Origin: JAUILA01 sp050289805
GTDB lineage: Bacteria; Bacteroidota; Bacteroidia; Cytophagales; Cyclobacteriaceae
Length of the DNA: 64,000 bases
Direction of reading: 5' to 3'
Assembly (NCBI GenBank): GCA_050289805.1
Contig: JBNKGL010000018.1
Span: forward strand, 1 to 64,000
In this document: one piece after another, positions 9,294 through 17,648 of the stretch
Layout of the letters: each line of letters starts with the position of its first letter
How positions within the stretch are numbered: the stretch's first letter is position 1
Translations under genes and position numbers: made by a program
Notes under the pieces: generated by a model
Databases searched by the model: none
What the model saw: the letters and a program-made list of their open reading frames with translations, nothing else
Told to the model about the DNA's origin: nothing

Positions 9294-11573
9294 CTATTCA
9301 AAATAAAAGGTTGCAAAATCTTCTACATCGGAATTACCCCCTATAAACACCCTGAATTCACCCTTTTCCGGCTTCTTTTCGAGGTTCGAATGGAAGAATG
9401 CCAGCATCTGCGGTGAAATTTCAAATGTAATTTCTTTGCTTTCACCGGGTGCCAGACGAATCTTTTGAAACCCTTTTAGCTCCTTCACCGGACGCACAAT
9501 ACTGGCGGTCAGATCACGGATATACAATTGTGCAATCTCGGTTCCATCGCGATCCCCTTTATTTGTAAGGTTAACCCGAACTGTGATCTTACTCCCGGCA
9601 CGAACCGTGTCTTCGCTTACTGACAGACCAGAATACTCAAATTCGGTATAGCTCAGTCCGTACCCAAACGGATATAGTGGTGAATTTTCCACATCCCGGT
9701 ACCTGGACAAATATACCCGCTCCGTCGGAGGTTCAGAATAATCACCGAGGTAAGGGCGACCAGTATGGGTATGATTATAATATATCGGAACCTGTCCTAC
9801 ATTTCTCGGGAATGTTATGGGCAATTTTCCTGAAGGATTATAATCACCAAACAGCACATCGGCTGCGGCATGCCCCGACTCCGAACCAAGCGTCCAGACG
9901 CATAAAATTGAAGGGATATTTTCATCCATCCAGGAGATGTCCAAAGGTCTTCCGGTCATGACCATTACAACAATCGGCTTGCCGGTTTTTGAAATTTCTT
10001 CCAGCAGGTTCTGTTGATTTTCAGGTATCCTGATATCTGTCCTCGATGCGGCTTCTCCATTCATAATCGCGCTTTCACCCAGGACCATTACCACAACATC
10101 AGACCGCCGGGCTGCATTTATTGCTTCATTGTAGCCTGCGCGGGAATCACTGTACATCTCAGTCCCCTGTGCATAGATCACATTATCAGTCCCCGCAACC
10201 TCCCTGATACCATCCAGAAATGTAACGGCATGCTGCTCATCTCCAAAAAATGACCAGGTTCCATTCATATCGGCACGACTGTCTGCCAGCGGACCGATCA
10301 CAGCTATCCTTTTACCTGATTTTGGCAATGGTAACAGGTCATTCTCATTTTTCAACAGGACTATTGACTTCCTTCCCGCATCACGCGCGGCTTCAAGATG
10401 CTCAGCCGTTCTGAGTTCATTTTTTTCCCGTTCTTCCTGTGAGTATTTATAGGGGTCGTCAAATAATCCAAGGTCCCACTTCAATTCCAGTACTCGCTGA
10501 ACCGCCTGGTCTACCAATTTAACATCCAGGCGTCCCTCTTCAACCAGCTTCGGAATCAGTGCGCGATAGTAGTCACTCATCATATCCATATCAACTCCAG
10601 CTTCAACAGACTGAATTGTAGCCTGCTCAGAATTGAGTGCATAACCATGATCTACCAATTCCCCAATGGAATTCCAGTCAGAAACGATCATTCCGTCAAA
10701 GCCCCACTCTCCCCTCAAAATCTGACGCAGCAGCTTCTTATTTCCAGTTGCAGGGATACCGTTGATGTCGTTAAAAGAGGTCATGAGGGTTGCAGCGCCT
10801 GCTTCAATTCCAGCCTTATAAGGCGGCAGGTATATTTCACGCATCTTACGTTCCGACATATCCACCGTATTGTATTCTTTGCCACCATCAGGAGCGCCGT
10901 ATGCAGCAAAGTGTTTGATACATGCTGCGAGCGTTCTTGCATCATCGAGGGCACTGCCCTGAAACCCGCGCACACGGGCTTTGGCCACCTGTGAACCGAG
11001 GTAGGGATCTTCGCCCGCGCCTTCCGCAACACGACCCCAACGCGCATCACGGGTGATGTCTACCATTGGCGCGAAATTAAAATTTATTCCGACAGCTGTG
11101 GATTCTATTGCAGATACCCTTTCGGCATTCTCAATTGCCTCCATATCCCAGCTTGCTGCGGAGGCCAGCGGAATAGGAAACACAGTTTGAAACCCATGGA
11201 TTACATCTGCACCGAATAGCAGCGGTATTCCCAGCCTGGATTCTTCAACCGCAATACGCTGCAATCTTCCGGTATAGGCAGCACCATAAATATTAAAAAG
11301 GCCCGTAAGGTTTCCATTGCGAACAAGACTATCAAATCGTTCTGATTCTGAAGTCCTTCGGGTTGGGCCCGTACTAAACATTTCCCCGACATAGAGATTT
11401 AACTGGCCTGCCTTTTCTTCCAGGGTCATTACGTTTATGAGGGAATCAATTGTTCGTGATTTAGCTGTGTTTTCTTTGACCTCTTGTGTTGTATTTCCAG
11501 TGCAGCTGAAAATCAAAATTGAAATTGAAAAGAAAAAACTGCTTCTCAGGGTTAGTCGTTTTCTGAATATCAT
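9294..11573 (-). CDS. Beta-glucosidase lipoprotein, glycoside hydrolase family 3 (BglX-like)
   Basis: A 759-residue GH3 enzyme that removes beta-linked glucose or related sugars from oligosaccharides. The ATG at 11573 starts a lipoprotein signal (FSISILIFSCTGN, lipidated Cys near 20), so the protein is anchored in a membrane, probably facing periplasm. The (alpha/beta)8 domain carries KHFAAYG and the nucleophile Asp in GMIVSDW near residue 296; the (alpha/beta)6 domain has AVIGPLAD and TGRPLDISW; a fibronectin III-like domain (about 665-759, LTNKGDRDGTEIAQLYI) ends it, as in BglX. Length is standard. It stands alone, not in a PUL with SusCD. The leader contains a strong terminator-like hairpin (separate entry). 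Confidence 0.92.
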   Translation of the reverse strand: MIFRKRLTLRSSFFFSISILIFSCTGNTTQEVKENTAKSRTIDSLINVMTLEEKAGQLNLYVGEMFSTGPTRRTSESERFDSLVRNGNLTGLFNIYGAAYTGRLQRIAVEESRLGIPLLFGADVIHGFQTVFPIPLASAASWDMEAIENAERVSAIESTAVGINFNFAPMVDITRDARWGRVAEGAGEDPYLGSQVAKARVRGFQGSALDDARTLAACIKHFAAYGAPDGGKEYNTVDMSERKMREIYLPPYKAGIEAGAATLMTSFNDINGIPATGNKKLLRQILRGEWGFDGMIVSDWNSIGELVDHGYALNSEQATIQSVEAGVDMDMMSDYYRALIPKLVEEGRLDVKLVDQAVQRVLELKWDLGLFDDPYKYSQEEREKNELRTAEHLEAARDAGRKSIVLLKNENDLLPLPKSGKRIAVIGPLADSRADMNGTWSFFGDEQHAVTFLDGIREVAGTDNVIYAQGTEMYSDSRAGYNEAINAARRSDVVVMVLGESAIMNGEAASRTDIRIPENQQNLLEEISKTGKPIVVMVMTGRPLDISWMDENIPSILCVWTLGSESGHAAADVLFGDYNPSGKLPITFPRNVGQVPIYYNHTHTGRPYLGDYSEPPTERVYLSRYRDVENSPLYPFGYGLSYTEFEYSGLSVSEDTVRAGSKITVRVNLTNKGDRDGTEIAQLYIRDLTASIVRPVKELKGFQKIRLAPGESKEITFEISPQMLAFFHSNLEKKPEKGEFRVFIGGNSDVEDFATFYFE

Positions 11574-11628
11574 AGTATTTATGCTAATGAGGAGCGGTAA
11601 TATACTCAAATCACAACTTAATTTAGAA

Positions 11629-11640
11629 TGATAATTATCA
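11629..11640. promoter_or_regulatory. Perfect 12-bp palindrome in the beta-glucosidase leader
   Basis: TGATAATTATCA reads the same on both strands and lies 56 bp upstream of the beta-glucosidase start. It resembles half-site arrangements of Fur-type boxes (GATAAT), but a single short A/T palindrome is weak evidence. Confidence 0.25.
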
Positions 11641-11644
11641 GCAC

Positions 11645-11675
11645 AAAAAAACCGATGCGTCAGCACCGGCCTTTT
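11645..11675 (-). terminator. Intrinsic terminator-like hairpin upstream of the beta-glucosidase gene
   Basis: On the minus strand CCGGTGC-TGAC-GCATCGG forms a 7-bp stem (one G-U pair) followed by seven T; on the plus strand it is followed by four T. It stands between divergent genes, where no gene end needs it, about 75 nt before the beta-glucosidase start. Either a short RNA ends here or it attenuates transcription. Confidence 0.55.
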
Positions 11676-11800
11676 CAACTAACCAATATGAAGTAATTTT
11701 TAATTTATCCAGTCGAAAGACCTGTTGAAACCAATAAAAAAAAATAAGATCCTGTAATTTCACGAGGCTCGTCTTCACTAATTGAAAAAATCAAATTCTT

Positions 11801-12661
11801 ATGAAACTAAATTTAATACTCAGCCTGCTCCTCCTGCTTTCTGTTAATATTCTTCACGCACAGGAAACATCTCTTTTATGGAAAATTTCCGGTAACGAAA
11901 TGAAGGATTCCTATCTGTTTGGGACAATTCATCTTCTTTGCCAGGATGATTTTTATCTTCCCGAATATGCAAAAGACGCTTTGGCATCGACAGAACAGCT
12001 GGTTCTGGAGCTGGATTTTGATGATCCCGCCATGTACACCGAAATCCAGAAATATATTATGATGGAAGAGGGTCAGTCACTGGCAACGATGCTTACAGAA
12101 GATGAAATGACAGAATTAAAATCATTTTTTACGGAGCGTATGGGTATGCCGGCTGATAATCTCATGAATGTTAAGCCCTTCATGCTGATGAGTATGATTA
12201 TGCCGGTCATTCTTGAATGTCCGCCTGCATCCTATGAGCAGACGCTTGTAAGCCTCGCAAAAACGAACAAGCAGGAGGTACTGGGACTGGAAACAGTGAA
12301 AGAACAGATGGATGCCATTGATTCCTTTTCCAACGACGAAATGGCCGATATGCTCATCGATTATATCGTGGATATCGATGATTTGAAATCTGAATTTGGT
12401 GATATGGTGGCGGCCTACAAGAAACAGGATCCTGATTTGCTTCTTGAATTCATGAATGAACAGGTTGCCGAGTCGGGCATGGAAGATTTCAATGAGATCA
12501 TGCTCATTAACCGCAACAAACGCTGGATAGAACGAATCCCGGTAATGGCTTCTGAAAAAAGTACATTCTTCGCGGTAGGTGCCGGTCATCTCGGCGGAGA
12601 AGAAGGTGTAATTGAATTATTAAAAAAATCAGGGTTCAAGGTTACCCCTGTTGTTGAATAA
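11801..12661 (+). CDS. TraB/GumN family protein, secreted
   Basis: A 286-residue protein with a signal peptide (residues 1-20, ending ILHAQ) and the TraB/GumN fold related to Tiki metalloproteases. The two diagnostic blocks are present: FGTIHLL near residue 45, with the conserved GTIH, and the C-terminal FFAVGAGHLGGEEGVIELL with GAGHL. An Glu-rich VLELDF and LGLETVKEQ lie between, as in relatives. The length is that of single-domain bacterial members. Bacterial function is uncertain; the Tiki relationship suggests a metal-dependent peptidase or a peptide-binding role. It is divergent from the beta-glucosidase and followed by 168 bp with no convincing gene. Confidence 0.88.
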   Translation: MKLNLILSLLLLLSVNILHAQETSLLWKISGNEMKDSYLFGTIHLLCQDDFYLPEYAKDALASTEQLVLELDFDDPAMYTEIQKYIMMEEGQSLATMLTEDEMTELKSFFTERMGMPADNLMNVKPFMLMSMIMPVILECPPASYEQTLVSLAKTNKQEVLGLETVKEQMDAIDSFSNDEMADMLIDYIVDIDDLKSEFGDMVAAYKKQDPDLLLEFMNEQVAESGMEDFNEIMLINRNKRWIERIPVMASEKSTFFAVGAGHLGGEEGVIELLKKSGFKVTPVVE

Positions 12662-12799
12662 ACGTGGGTAGTAGCACAATTCCTTTTATTAATTCAGCAA
12701 TACTCAGGGATTATGACATTGAATAAGTTACCTGATCGGATAGAGGAGAATATAAGAGAATTAGACGCGGGTGCATAACCATGTTCCTGATTCAAATGT

Positions 12800-12807
12800 T
12801 AAATTTG
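12800..12807 (+). promoter_or_regulatory. Bacteroidota -7 promoter element (TAAATTTG)
   Basis: TAAATTTG matches TAnnTTTG and would place the start of transcription about 16 nt before the ATG at 12830. No good TTTG is seen at the expected -33 distance. Confidence 0.4.
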
Positions 12808-12829
12808 CATAACTGAACAACCGACCGAC

Positions 12830-13726
12830 ATGAATAAATCGATTATATCATTTCTTTTTATTTCAATTATTATACTTGCAGGATGCGGGAAATCAACCCA
12901 GGAGGAAACAACCGAAAGCACATCAGCTGATGACGAATCTGAATTTATTGAAGTACCCTTTTCTCCTTCACTTACCATGGTTTGGGAAACCGATACTGTC
13001 CTTACAACAGTGGAGTCCGTTCTGTTCGATCCCGAAAGTGATATCTTATATGCCAGCAACATTGCAGGGAACCCGACAGACAAGGATGGCGTGGGTTTCC
13101 TGTCGAAACTTACCAAATCCGGTGAAATCATTGAGTTGGAGTGGGTTAAAGGACTGAATGCCCCGAAAGGAATGGCTATTGCTGATGGTAAATTATATGT
13201 AACCGACATCGATCAATTGATTGAAATTGATCTGGCCAGTGGTGCTATATTAAAAACCTATCCGGTAGAAGGTGCCGAATTTCTGAATGATGTAACGGCA
13301 GATAATGGCATTGTATATTTTTCGGATATGAGTTCCGGTAAAATTCATTCGCTTACCGATGGAACTGTTTCGACAGCCTTTCAGGGGGTGGAAAGCATCA
13401 ACGGGCTGGCCATTGACATGGACGGCAACCTTATAGGTCTGGATGCCGAGGGATTCCGAAGATACCTCAATGATACTGAACCTGTTTTCATCAATGATGG
13501 CGTGACTGGAGGAGACGGGTTGATTGTAATTGATGCCGAAACCTATATCGCCAGTCGTTGGCAGGGTGAGATCTACCTTATTAAGGATGGTCGGGAATAT
13601 TTACTACTGGACACAAAAGCACAGAATTCCAATACGGCCGATATCGGGTTTATTCCAGATCAGAATGTGATACTGGTTCCAACATTCTTCAAAAATAAGG
13701 TGGTAGCCTATCGTCTGAACTACTGA
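12830..13726 (+). CDS. Beta-propeller lipoprotein, SMP-30/strictosidine-synthase-like fold
   Basis: A 298-residue lipoprotein: signal MNKSIISFLFISIIILAGC with the lipidated Cys at 19, then a Glu/Ser/Thr-rich linker to about residue 42. The remainder consists of repeated blades with NDVTADNGIVYFSDMSSGKI, INGLAIDMDGNLIGLD and GDGLIVIDAETY, a pattern of SMP-30/gluconolactonase-type propellers. The catalytic metal residues of true gluconolactonases cannot be assigned with confidence. Expected in periplasm or on the outer membrane. Possibly a ligand-binding or lactonase protein; substrate unknown. The last 7 bp overlap a possible tiny gene on the other strand. Confidence 0.75.
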   Translation: MNKSIISFLFISIIILAGCGKSTQEETTESTSADDESEFIEVPFSPSLTMVWETDTVLTTVESVLFDPESDILYASNIAGNPTDKDGVGFLSKLTKSGEIIELEWVKGLNAPKGMAIADGKLYVTDIDQLIEIDLASGAILKTYPVEGAEFLNDVTADNGIVYFSDMSSGKIHSLTDGTVSTAFQGVESINGLAIDMDGNLIGLDAEGFRRYLNDTEPVFINDGVTGGDGLIVIDAETYIASRWQGEIYLIKDGREYLLLDTKAQNSNTADIGFIPDQNVILVPTFFKNKVVAYRLNY

Positions 13727-13839
13727 CGGAATTTAGTGGATTTTTCATTTCCGAAGTAACGTAATGCCACAAGCAGAATGCCGGCAAAAACAGCCAGCGC
13801 CAATATTTCATTAATTCCTATCATATTCCACCAGTCCAT
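13720..13839 (-). CDS. Possible small membrane protein, 39 residues
   Basis: The minus strand has an ATG at 13839 and a TAG at 13720-13722. The product starts MDWWNMIGINEILALAVFAG, continues with a hydrophobic helix (ILLVALRYF) and ends in a basic, polar tail (NEKSTKFRQ). A stop lies two codons upstream of the ATG, so the frame is closed. One transmembrane helix with a positive cytoplasmic end is a sensible small-protein design. It overlaps the 3' end of the propeller gene by 7 bp. Support is only composition and topology. Confidence 0.4.
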   Translation of the reverse strand: MDWWNMIGINEILALAVFAGILLVALRYFGNEKSTKFRQ

Positions 13840-13906
13840 ACATCAATATCGATAGAAAATTAATGTTAAACATCCCGCAAACAGGGTGATTTTAGGGTAT
13901 GAAAGA

Positions 13907-14791
13907 TCAGTTACAACGCTGTGAAAATCCGGCATAGTACCGCTCATCGTTCGCATAGATCTTTTCATCTTCAATCCGCAATACGATCTCCAGGGGTGCC
14001 AGTTTTTTATCATTGAAGTCAAGATGAAGAATTGTTTGGGGCCCCGTCCCTTTTACACTCCAGGTTCCGCCATTCTTACCTTTGTAGTTATTGCCATTTT
14101 GTCTGAACCATCCTGACTGTTTTACCTGCGCACGAAATGTTCCATCCACACATAAATCAATCGTATTTTGTCGCTTTGAAAATTCCATCAGTTCGAATGC
14201 CACCAATGTCTTATTTGCAAGGAAGCGTTGCCAGTCAAAATCAGCATAAATATCGGCCGGACCAGGTTCCGAAAATTCTCCTGAACGCATCAGCGAAAGC
14301 ATTTCATCCCGGATTCCTTCAAAAAACTGCGCCGGGGTAATCATAAATAACGATACACACGGGCCATATCCACCGCATTTCCCTATTATAAACCCGCGAT
14401 AAGATTTATTGATACTTTCACCCTCGGCCTGCACTTCGGAATAGATCATACCTGCCTCTCTTTGAAAATCAGTTGCTTTGATACGAATTCCATCCGTTAA
14501 ATTTCCTCCTTTGCTCCATGCCGATTCCAGGGTCGCAAGATCGCTGTTCTCACGGGCCATTAAAACCACTTCTCCACTTGTTCCGTCATTTTTCGCCAAT
14601 GCAAAAACCTCGGTGCCCTGGGGAAGAAACCCGGACCAATTTTCAGGTAGTGTTGCTGTAAAACCGTACTTGGGAGAATTAATAGTCTCACCTGACTTAT
14701 AAAGTATTCCGGGTTTTATCCGGTCGGTCTTCTGAGCAGATACACTCACAAAATTTACAATAAGGATGATGAGGGCAGCGGCAATTTTCAT
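13907..14791 (-). CDS. Secreted protein of unknown function, 294 residues
   Basis: Signal peptide at residues 1-19 (…VSVSAQ). The mature protein contains a PsbP-like or lipocalin-like start, KYGFTATLPENWSGFLP, near residue 40, a region with two Cys in IGKCGGYGPCVSLFM near 140, and a C-terminal half with CVDGTFRAQVKQSGW, GKNGGTWSVKG and ILHLDFNDKKLAP, which resembles the small beta-barrel that reports a blank or control value in many Bacteroidota exported proteins. I do not recognise a named family. It stands alone, with about 70 bp to the small gene downstream and 126 bp to the zinc-ribbon gene upstream, both on the same strand. Confidence 0.65.
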   Translation of the reverse strand: MKIAAALIILIVNFVSVSAQKTDRIKPGILYKSGETINSPKYGFTATLPENWSGFLPQGTEVFALAKNDGTSGEVVLMARENSDLATLESAWSKGGNLTDGIRIKATDFQREAGMIYSEVQAEGESINKSYRGFIIGKCGGYGPCVSLFMITPAQFFEGIRDEMLSLMRSGEFSEPGPADIYADFDWQRFLANKTLVAFELMEFSKRQNTIDLCVDGTFRAQVKQSGWFRQNGNNYKGKNGGTWSVKGTGPQTILHLDFNDKKLAPLEIVLRIEDEKIYANDERYYAGFSQRCN

Positions 14792-14917
14792 ATTTCAGTA
14801 GTTATTCATTGAAATTACGAAATTTGGATTAACCTGCCATGGGAAGGACTATAATCAACTGCCATTTTATAATACAAGGCACATATACAGCATGAAGACA
14901 ATCAAATGCCATAAAAC

Positions 14918-15337
14918 TTATTCCAGATCCACGCTGAACTCACGCTGTAAATTACCTCCGCAACACGGACATACGGGGATATCCCAAACATACATCTCTT
15001 CCTCACAAGACCAACATTTAAAGACATCCTCCAGGTGGAGTGAATAATCATGCCATTCGATATTCTTATCAACTGCGCGGATCATATTTTCCATCAGATG
15101 ATGATCCGTCTTTTCATTTCCGGAAATTTCAGGATTCATGACCAGTGCTTCCAGGTGATCTGATATATTCCTTGCACCTGGTGCGAGTTGTGTCCAGTTC
15201 AGTTTCCTTGCCTCCACTACCTGGCAATCCGGACAAACCACCGAGATGATCTGATCCCGCAACGCATGAGAATGGCCTAACGGTCCCGTATAGGAAAACG
15301 AACACTGTTTACAATTGAAGTGATATGCCTTTGCCAT
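14918..15337 (-). CDS. Zinc-ribbon protein of unknown function, 139 residues
   Basis: A cytoplasmic protein framed by two Cys4 clusters: CKQC at about 9-12 with CPDC near 35, and CWSC near 110 with CPCC near 124. Each pair of CxxC motifs should bind one zinc. The stretch between is helical and rich in His and Asn. Zinc ribbons of this spacing often bind nucleic acid or a protein partner, but nothing here says which. It is in the same direction as its neighbours but separated by more than 120 bp on both sides, so it is probably its own unit. Confidence 0.65.
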   Translation of the reverse strand: MAKAYHFNCKQCSFSYTGPLGHSHALRDQIISVVCPDCQVVEARKLNWTQLAPGARNISDHLEALVMNPEISGNEKTDHHLMENMIRAVDKNIEWHDYSLHLEDVFKCWSCEEEMYVWDIPVCPCCGGNLQREFSVDLE

Positions 15338-15474
15338 GAATTAAGAACGTCGGATCTTGCTGCTTATATTATATGCTGTAGAACATTCTCGATGAAGTAA
15401 CGATATTAGCCGACAAAACGAAAAAAAACAATCCCCATAAAAGGGTAATTATTGAACCGTATGTAAAGAGCCAT

Positions 15475-15502
15475 AAAAAAGCCCGGCTTTGCAAGCCGGG
15501 CT
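15475..15502 (-). terminator. Rho-independent terminator of the SDDD-repeat lipoprotein gene
   Basis: GCCCGGCTT and AAGCCGGGC pair around a TGC loop (15481-15501) and are followed on the minus strand by TTTTTT (15475-15480). It lies 35 nt after the stop codon. Confidence 0.85.
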
Positions 15503-15507
15503 CCAAT

Positions 15508-15537
15508 CTACCTCTATTCTACCTCTATTCTACCTCT
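15508..15537. repeat. 11-bp tandem repeat after the lipoprotein stop
   Basis: TCTACCTCTAT occurs twice in full and once in part (15508, 15519, 15530). It sits between the stop codon at 15537-15539 and the terminator. Confidence 0.75.
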
Positions 15538-16310
15538 CAGTCATCGCAATCAAACGATTCCTTAAAATTATCCCTGATCAACCTGGCCAGGTCAGTATTT
15601 GAATTTTCATTAATTCGGATTATACCATCTTCACTTACTGTCGCTGTCGAGAAATCGACACCGGCAAACAGCCTGTCAAGATCGAACAGCACAAGAACAC
15701 TGTTCAATGAATTTCCATCGAGTTGCAGGCCGTCTTCATCTTCAAATTCAATCTCGAATGAAGCGCTGGTCGAAAATTCCACCTTCCATTCATCACCATT
15801 CATATCTTTATACGTAAGTGCAATGAACACCGATCTGTTCCCATCCATAATAGGAGCCACATCAAGTTCAATTTCTTCATATCGGCCGGGAATTACATCC
15901 ACTACACCAAAATCCGGAGTGCTGGTCCCATTGATCAGGTCCACAACAAAAGCTCCCTCGTATTCAATTTCATCCTCATAGTCGTCTGAATCATCATCTG
16001 AATCGTCATCCGAGTCATCATCTGAATCGTCATCCGAGTCATCATCCGAGTCATCATCATCCGAATCGTCATCCCAATCACTCTCAACAAGTTCAAATTC
16101 AAGTTCTGTAACACCAATTAAAATTTCATCGTAGGTAATTCCATCGGCTGATCTACCGGAAGTATTGATCTTTCCGTCTGCACTTATGGCTTTCATCTGA
16201 AGGTCAAGTTGGGCAAATGGCAAAGCAGGATCATTATTTCCATCACATGCGGCAACAAGCATGGCCGATAACAGCAGTATCATTACAATATTTCTCATCT
16301 TCATTATCAT
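15537..16310 (-). CDS. DUF4382-like lipoprotein with an SDDD repeat
   Basis: A 257-residue lipoprotein: MKMRNIVMILLLSAMLVAAC, lipidated Cys near 22. The folded part resembles DUF4382, a beta-sandwich in Bacteroidota lipoproteins (YDEILIGVTELEF before the repeat, FVVDLINGTSTPDFGVVDVIPGRYEEIELDV after it, with the fragment split in two here). Between the two lies residues 79-110, almost only Asp and Ser, in units of SDDD coded by a 12-bp DNA repeat. The loop should bind calcium or other cations. The family is sometimes thought to be carbohydrate- or surface-related, without proof. It is followed by a good terminator and preceded by the BNR gene stop at 98 bp, in the same direction. Confidence 0.7.
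   Translation of the reverse strand: MIMKMRNIVMILLLSAMLVAACDGNNDPALPFAQLDLQMKAISADGKINTSGRSADGITYDEILIGVTELEFELVESDWDDDSDDDDSDDDSDDDSDDDSDDDSDDDSDDYEDEIEYEGAFVVDLINGTSTPDFGVVDVIPGRYEEIELDVAPIMDGNRSVFIALTYKDMNGDEWKVEFSTSASFEIEFEDEDGLQLDGNSLNSVLVLFDLDRLFAGVDFSTATVSEDGIIRINENSNTDLARLIRDNFKESFDCDD
15981..16074. repeat. 12-bp in-frame tandem repeat coding for SDDD units
   Basis: About eight imperfect units of the type GAATCGTCATCC / GAGTCATCATCT (minus strand codes SDDD). Because the unit is a multiple of three, gain or loss of copies would lengthen or shorten the acidic loop without a frameshift. Confidence 0.85.
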
Positions 16311-16408
16311 TTTATTTTGATTCTTAATGCTTTTGATAATGAAACCGGCTGGCTAAAGAATTTCCTACCCTGCCAGAAAAAAGAATTGAAAATTAACGAC
16401 CAACTGCG

Positions 16409-17599
16409 TTATAAAGGGATGAATGCACTTCTGATGACTTTGTCATCCGTATCCGTCCAGGCTATTATAATTTCTTCGGCGTTTCTCGTAATTCTGGGGA
16501 AACCGCTGCTTCTTGATTCAGAAGAGGAAGCGATGAGAAAGCTGGATTCCACCAGACCTTTATCTGAAATGATGGCAGCTTTAATATCTGCACCTTCCAT
16601 CCAGCTGACAAATGCCCTTGAAGGATCAATCAACTCTATATCAACCCGACCAATCGTCTTTCCTTCATTCATTAATATCGGAGGCGAAAACGTCTGTCCA
16701 CCATCCCGGGAAAAAACGACCTTTACTTCAGGGGTATCATTTGCCGCTGTAAACCAGGCAATGGCCAGTGAATTACCCATGGCACTTATTTGCGGACCAT
16801 TTACAGGACATCCCTCGATCATCCATCCATCCCGGTAGATCAGTGCCGGCTCTGTCCACTTATTATTTACAAAGCGTACAATTCCGATGTCGCGAAATTC
16901 ATTTTCAGACCGGTCCCTGTATATCACCACAGGACCATTGGTCGTAACTGCAGCCGCGGTCTGGCAACAATCACATACACGATTATCAAGTTCCCACTCC
17001 CCTTTTCTCGAACCGTCGCTGCCCAGTATTGCCCCTCTGAGCGTCATGGCGCCTTCCCCATGGCTTCCGGTGGTATTTCTGCCGTCCAGCCAGGATACGA
17101 AGACATCGGTTCCGGAAGGAACCATCGAAACAAATCCATGTTCTGCCGGAACGCCATCTTCATTCAGTGTAAAGGGAGCACTCCATGTATCACCACCATC
17201 AGGAGATCTTCGCAGGTAAATATCATAATTGTAGGTACCCGGATCGCTTTTCTGAAGATAATGGGCAAAAAGGATTTCGCCCTGGCTTGTAACCAGCGAC
17301 GGAAAATCAGCCCAGTTCACGAACCAGTCATCACCCTCCGCTATAGTACGAATTTCCGACCATTGCTGATTCCCAAGGTATTTGGTGTATCTCAACTGAG
17401 CTACATCCCCCTGTTGGGTTGTCCACGTCAGGTAAGTATTACCACTGATATCCGTAAAAAGATTAGGAGCTTCAGACGGGGAGCCGGAAACAATATGGCT
17501 CACCAAATCTGCCGGATTCTCCGTATCCCCGGATTGTATCCGGGTACAATTGGTAAGCAAAAGAACGATTAAAGAAATGAAAATTATAGTCGCGCGCAT
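16409..17599 (-). CDS. BNR/Asp-box repeat lipoprotein, sialidase-like propeller
   Basis: A 396-residue lipoprotein (MRATIIFISLIVLLLTNCT, lipidated Cys at 18). Two clear Asp-box motifs are SPDGGDTWSAP and SRDGGQTFSPP, typical of six-bladed sialidase-like propellers. In the middle is RVCDCCQTAA, a Cys cluster that is conserved in a set of exo-alpha-sialidase-annotated Bacteroidota proteins and is not part of a sialidase active site. The Arg triad of true sialidases cannot be identified, so a binding role or another hydrolysis is possible. Ends 98 bp before the DUF4382-like gene. No sugar-uptake genes accompany it. Confidence 0.75.
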   Translation of the reverse strand: MRATIIFISLIVLLLTNCTRIQSGDTENPADLVSHIVSGSPSEAPNLFTDISGNTYLTWTTQQGDVAQLRYTKYLGNQQWSEIRTIAEGDDWFVNWADFPSLVTSQGEILFAHYLQKSDPGTYNYDIYLRRSPDGGDTWSAPFTLNEDGVPAEHGFVSMVPSGTDVFVSWLDGRNTTGSHGEGAMTLRGAILGSDGSRKGEWELDNRVCDCCQTAAAVTTNGPVVIYRDRSENEFRDIGIVRFVNNKWTEPALIYRDGWMIEGCPVNGPQISAMGNSLAIAWFTAANDTPEVKVVFSRDGGQTFSPPILMNEGKTIGRVDIELIDPSRAFVSWMEGADIKAAIISDKGLVESSFLIASSSESRSSGFPRITRNAEEIIIAWTDTDDKVIRSAFIPL

Positions 17600-17648
17600 A
17601 GGTTCCCCTAAGGACGGAAAATTTTCATTTAGTTAAAAACATTTGCTT

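Noticed and set aside
12713..12778. 21-codon frame MTLNKLPDRIEEN… between two genes
   Set aside because: Too short, no hydrophobic or conserved feature, no ribosome site.
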